Source: Planctomycetaceae bacterium (GTDB taxonomy: Bacteria > Planctomycetota > Planctomycetia > Pirellulales > UBA1268). Taken from it: a stretch of DNA of 9,208 nt. This document shows positions 6,385 to 9,208 of the stretch, in pieces. The notes under the pieces are model-generated. The model was given only the letters and a program-made list of their open reading frames with translations. It searched no databases and was not told the DNA's origin. The DNA is taken from positions 1 to 9,208 of the forward strand of contig JABHNP010000253.1 of assembly GCA_018694455.1 (NCBI GenBank), in the 5' to 3' direction. The position numbers and the translations under genes were made by a program. How positions within the stretch are numbered: position 1 is the stretch's first letter; each line of letters opens with the position of its first letter.

Positions 6385-6888
6385 ATGACAGAATCGATCT
6401 CGGTAAAACAAGCCGCAAGTCATTACGGCCAGTCGCCAGCGTTGCGAGGAATTGTGGGGAATGTGGTGAGTGACTTGCAGCGTCAGCACGCTGATTCAGG
6501 TGTGCCCTTGCCTCAAGTGTTGGTTGACGTTCCTCGTTCGCATAGGTTTGAAGGGAATGTTGTAGTGTTGGAAGAGTTGCTTAATGTGTGGCTCTGTGAT
6601 GCGGTTCGGGCTGCCGCTGGAAGCGCTGTGATGGCCCGCACTGCAGAAGTTCTTATCACAAGTGTTGAGTATGCAGATTGTATTGAGATAGAAATTGCAG
6701 ACAGCGGCCCCTCTCTTTTGGAGCGACAAAAGCTTGGCGGTGGTGTTGTTGGTCGTGTGCATGCAGTTTCTCAGCAGAAATTACTCGATCAAGTTCATGG
6801 CGACATGCGGCTTGATGATTGTGCTGAGGGTGGTGTAGCGGTGACGTTGCGTTTCCAAAGAGTGGTTTCCCGGCGGATAGCTGCTTAA
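6385..6888 (+). CDS. Stand-alone histidine-kinase-type ATPase domain protein, degenerate motifs
   Basis: This 167-residue cytoplasmic protein resembles the ATP-binding (HATPase_c/GHKL) domain of sensor kinases or anti-sigma factors, with no dimerisation/phosphoacceptor domain, membrane segment or receiver. An N-box-like helix at about 61-77 (VLEELLNVWLCDAVRAA) has Asp72 where the Mg-binding Asn is expected. A strand and G1-like box follow, EIEIADSGPS (101-110), where DxGxG is reduced to DSGPS. A Gly-rich stretch (GGGVVG, 118-123) stands in for the G2 box. The domain ends with HGDMRLDD...GGVAVTLRF (138-157), the usual last strands of the fold. ATP binding may therefore be weak or lost. ATG 6385 is chosen for the AAAGG at 6373-6377; an in-frame TTG at 6364 is less likely. 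It lies 33 bases after the pseudo-hydrolase gene and 27 before fliF, so a part in flagellar regulation or assembly is plausible but unproven. Confidence 0.7.
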   Translation: MTESISVKQAASHYGQSPALRGIVGNVVSDLQRQHADSGVPLPQVLVDVPRSHRFEGNVVVLEELLNVWLCDAVRAAAGSAVMARTAEVLITSVEYADCIEIEIADSGPSLLERQKLGGGVVGRVHAVSQQKLLDQVHGDMRLDDCAEGGVAVTLRFQRVVSRRIAA

Positions 6889-6915
6889 TTTTATGTCTAA
6901 GATGGAGATTTCTGC

Positions 6916-8361
6916 ATGGATGCAGCGATCGAAAATGTATTAAAAAGTCATTCTGGAGTCCGGCCGATTCAGGTTGTCGGCTTTGGCCTTTTATTGCTTG
7001 CCGCAGCGGCAGGTAGCCTGCTTATCGATTTTCCTGAAAAGAAGGCAGGTGGTGAGGTTGAGTTGCTCGTTGGAGCAGTTCTTGGCCCGGCGGATCTTGC
7101 CGTTATGGAGGCGGTTTTTGATCGCTCCGGTCTTGAGTCATATCGTGTAGATGATGGTCGCCTTTACGTGGATAGAGGTCGTCAGAGTGGCTATTTGAGA
7201 GCCCTCGTTGATGCGGGTGCTCTCCCTCCAGAGTTTGGAGGAAGTCTGCGACGAGCAGTTGAGAGCGATAGTCCTTGGCGAAGTAAGGAGACGCAGGCTG
7301 AGTTGGTGCGAATAGCGACTCAGGAGGAATTGTCACTGGTGATTCGGACTATGCCAGGTATCGAGCAGGCGGCAGTGCTTTATTCGGGAAGTAATGCAGG
7401 TGGTTTATTTCGTGATGGTAATGCTTCGACGCAAACAGCTAGCGTGAGTATTCGTACGCAGCCTGAACTAGAAATTGATCGGCATCGTGTTGAGGCGATT
7501 CGGGTGCTTGTTGCGTCATCGATTGCGGGTCTTCGTGTGGAGCAGGTAGCTCTCACTGATCTCCGAAGTGGACAAGTGTTTGATGGTCCGCTGTTGTCCG
7601 ATGCCGAGTTTATTACTACTGATCCGAATCGAGCACGAGCTGTTGCATACGAGCAACATGTGACCTTGAAAATACGTCAGGCGTTGGCTTTTATTTCCGG
7701 AGTTGTTGTTGAGGTGAATGCCTCCGCTATTGAACAAGTAGCTACCGCTAAAGAGGAGGCGGTTGTTCGAGAGACACGGGCGGCTGCTAATGTGCCTGCA
7801 ATTGTGGGTGTTGGTTTGGGTAGTGATCAGGATGCACCGGATGTAGGGCAAGTTGTTTACGTTTCTGTAGCAATTCCGGAGACGTACATTGACCGTTTGC
7901 GTGAAGAGGTTTATGCGAATGTAGATGATCCTGCGGGTGCTGAAATTGAAAGGCTTCGAACGCTTGTTGTTGGGCTTGTTCCTGCAACTGAACCGTGGGG
8001 CCGGGCTGTAGTCACAATAACTCGATATCCGGGATTGAACCCTGCTACCAGCACTCAGGGCATGAAAAATACGTCAAATCAATTGAGCTCTGATGAGGAC
8101 AAATCTGTTCCTGCACCGACGTATGCATTATCAATGTTTTTACCAGTCGGGTCGGAGTCAGTGATTCGTTCTGCAATGAAAGGGAAACCGATCGCACTGT
8201 ATGGGTGCCTGGCGTTGGGGTTTTCTGTTGTGTTTATGTGGTGGCCAAGATGGCGAATGCGAGGCCAGCCGTCTGCTGCGTTGTCGAATGATAGTCGTGA
8301 GTTGATTAATTGGGCAACGCTTCGACGGTCTCGCCAGCATGAAGAGCAAGCCAAGGCATAG
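6916..8361 (+). CDS. fliF: Flagellar MS-ring protein FliF, planctomycete-type, short C-terminal tail
   Basis: FliF forms the MS-ring of the flagellar basal body in the cytoplasmic membrane, houses the export gate and holds the FliG rotor ring. The 481-residue product has the family layout. Membrane helix 1 is at 19-38. A first ring-building domain (about 48-105) ends YLRALVDAGALPPEF. A second ring-building YscJ/FliF domain (about 127-222) includes ELSLVIRTMPGIEQAAVLYS, TASVSIRT and ALTDLRSGQVF. A third domain/collar region (about 247-372) carries VVYVSVAIPETYIDRLRE and VTITRYPGL. Membrane helix 2 is at about 425-444. The cytoplasmic tail is only about 37 residues (NDSRELINWATLRRSRQ inside it), shorter than in enterobacterial FliF, which has about 560 residues overall. 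GGAG at 6904-6907 supports ATG 6916. The stop overlaps or abuts the fliO start, and no fliE or fliG is adjacent. Confidence 0.88.
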   Translation: MDAAIENVLKSHSGVRPIQVVGFGLLLLAAAAGSLLIDFPEKKAGGEVELLVGAVLGPADLAVMEAVFDRSGLESYRVDDGRLYVDRGRQSGYLRALVDAGALPPEFGGSLRRAVESDSPWRSKETQAELVRIATQEELSLVIRTMPGIEQAAVLYSGSNAGGLFRDGNASTQTASVSIRTQPELEIDRHRVEAIRVLVASSIAGLRVEQVALTDLRSGQVFDGPLLSDAEFITTDPNRARAVAYEQHVTLKIRQALAFISGVVVEVNASAIEQVATAKEEAVVRETRAAANVPAIVGVGLGSDQDAPDVGQVVYVSVAIPETYIDRLREEVYANVDDPAGAEIERLRTLVVGLVPATEPWGRAVVTITRYPGLNPATSTQGMKNTSNQLSSDEDKSVPAPTYALSMFLPVGSESVIRSAMKGKPIALYGCLALGFSVVFMWWPRWRMRGQPSAALSNDSRELINWATLRRSRQHEEQAKA

Positions 8362-8369
8362 TGAGCCCT

Positions 8370-8966
8370 ATGAGAAATCCCCAATCCTATGAACTGCCGT
8401 TGCGCAAGGGAATCTTCTCTCTGGCAATTTTTGTCTGTTCTCATGCTTTGCTGTATGCAGATGAGTTCGATCCCAACACCCAGTCCCTTAGTGAGTTTCC
8501 AGCTGTTTCCCTGTCTTTGGAGGAAGAGTCAAAAACTCAGCCTTCGGACATATCAAATGCCTTGTCTTTTGGTAATGAGGTGGCTTTTGATTGGAAGGCG
8601 TGGGCGGTTGTGGGTGTTGCGGGAGCCGTGTTGGTCGGCGTTCGTCTGTTTAGTCGCCGGGCGGTGTTCAAAATACCAAGTGATGTGTTTGAGTTGCTTG
8701 GTGAATCAACGTTAGGCGGTGGTCAAGCAGTGAGGATTGTTCGTTTCGGCCCTAAGACTCTCCTGGTGAGTGTTGGAAGTGGTGGCCCGAAAACACTCTC
8801 GGAGTTAGACGATCCTTTGGCTACGGAGTGGATTGCTGCTGCCTGTCGTGGCGAACAGACTTTGCGGCCTTTGGCTGGCCGCTTGTCAGTTGGCAATGAC
8901 TCTCAAGATGGTAGTGGCTCTCAAGTTTCTGAGACCGGCAGTACGCCTCATTCTGAGGTGGCATAA
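8370..8966 (+). CDS. fliO: FliO-like flagellar export-gate assembly protein
   Basis: FliO is a small membrane protein that helps assemble the FliP pore of the flagellar type III export gate. From ATG 8370 the product has 198 residues. It has a signal-like hydrophobic N-terminus (about 14-30), a polar acidic linker, a membrane helix at about 78-94 (AWAVVGVAGAVLVGVRLF) with a basic SRR stop, and then the compact FliO domain at about 101-160. That domain has the typical strand pattern VFELLGESTLGGGQAVRIVRFGPKTLLVSV, followed by LSELDDP. The tail is Ser/Gly-rich. A GTG at 8361, overlapping the fliF stop by one base, would add three residues and has AAGG at 8353-8356. I could not decide between the two and give the ATG. 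Its stop overlaps the next ATG (TAATG). Position between fliF and a probable fliP supports the call, since FliO is poorly conserved in sequence. Confidence 0.8.
   Translation: MRNPQSYELPLRKGIFSLAIFVCSHALLYADEFDPNTQSLSEFPAVSLSLEEESKTQPSDISNALSFGNEVAFDWKAWAVVGVAGAVLVGVRLFSRRAVFKIPSDVFELLGESTLGGGQAVRIVRFGPKTLLVSVGSGGPKTLSELDDPLATEWIAAACRGEQTLRPLAGRLSVGNDSQDGSGSQVSETGSTPHSEVA
8955..8958 (+). promoter_or_regulatory. Shine-Dalgarno for the last gene
   Basis: GAGG lies inside the last codons of fliO, seven bases before ATG 8966. Together with the TAATG overlap it fixes the start of the truncated last gene. Confidence 0.65.
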
Positions 8967-9208
8967 TGACTACCTCGACTTTGTTGTGGAAGAGACTCGT
9001 CTTGGTAGTGGTGCTGGCATTGAGTGCATCAGCGAGTCACGGTCAGGACGTTCAGGTGCCTGTAGATAGAGTTGATCTTGGTGTTAAAGGTCCAGCTACT
9101 GAAGATGGTGGCCCTGATCTCAAAGGCACTGGTGCAAGTGCTGCGCCTTCGATGGCGTTCCAGTTGCCAGATGATATTTCTAATATTTTCGATCGGCGGT
9201 GGGCTGAC
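8966..9208 (+). CDS. fliP: N-terminal fragment of an exported protein, probably FliP (3' end outside window)
   Basis: The frame starts at ATG 8966 in a TAATG overlap with fliO and runs open to the window end, giving 81 residues. It begins with a clear signal peptide: basic KR at 9-10, then LVLVVVLALSASAS, with likely cleavage near SASHG-QD. A polar Gly/Pro/Asp-rich segment follows (about 27-62), then FQLPDDISNIFDRRWAD. FliP, the core pore subunit of the flagellar export gate, is one of the few export-gate proteins made with a cleavable signal peptide, and it usually follows fliO. The first FliP membrane helix would lie just beyond the window. The call therefore rests on signal peptide plus gene order and not on a FliP motif. 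Another exported flagellar protein is the main alternative. Confidence 0.55.
   Translation, partial: MTTSTLLWKRLVLVVVLALSASASHGQDVQVPVDRVDLGVKGPATEDGGPDLKGTGASAAPSMAFQLPDDISNIFDRRWAD

Noticed and set aside
1..9208. Mobile element, CRISPR, toxin-antitoxin or defence island
   Set aside because: No transposase, integrase, terminal repeats, spaced direct repeats or defence-type domains were seen; all recognised genes are respiratory, central metabolic or flagellar.

Overview
The window reads as a moderate-GC bacterial chromosome segment in which every recognised gene lies on the + strand. Several proteins point to a planctomycete (Planctomycetota): the form of FliF, with its GALPPEF segment and its VSVAIPETY...EIERLR...LVP collar region; the small CPTC-type membrane protein beside the oxidase genes; and the order coxC-coxD-SCO-DUF420. 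This assignment comes from family resemblance and has not been tested by any search.

Bases 1-2010 are the 3' end of a haem-copper cytochrome c oxidase operon. It holds the C-terminal part of subunit III, a subunit IV-type small subunit, a lipoprotein SCO copper chaperone and a four-helix DUF420 protein of the CtaM type. The last three genes are coupled by stop/start overlaps. Bases 2011-2559 hold no convincing gene. Bases 2560-4243 hold two overlapping genes for membrane proteins without an assigned function: a small protein with a CPTC motif just after its signal segment, and a 456-residue exported, tail-anchored protein that appears to consist of two diverged copies of one domain.

Bases 4489-5433 encode a complete LDH-like malate dehydrogenase with a strong Shine-Dalgarno and all catalytic residues. 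A 200-base gap with a strong hairpin follows.

Bases 5635-9208 look like one transcription unit leading into flagellar export and basal-body genes. First comes an alpha/beta-hydrolase-fold protein whose nucleophile serine is replaced by glycine. Next is a stand-alone, degenerate histidine-kinase-type ATPase domain. Then come FliF (MS-ring), FliO (export-gate assembly) and the start of what is probably FliP (export gate), cut by the window end. FliF is followed directly by FliO and FliP, where many bacteria have FliG, FliH and FliI.

The most interesting points are the two apparently inactive enzyme-fold proteins placed just before fliF, the FliF-FliO-FliP order with a short FliF tail, and the internally duplicated exported protein downstream of the oxidase genes. 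I found no CRISPR array, insertion sequence, tRNA, rRNA or defence system.
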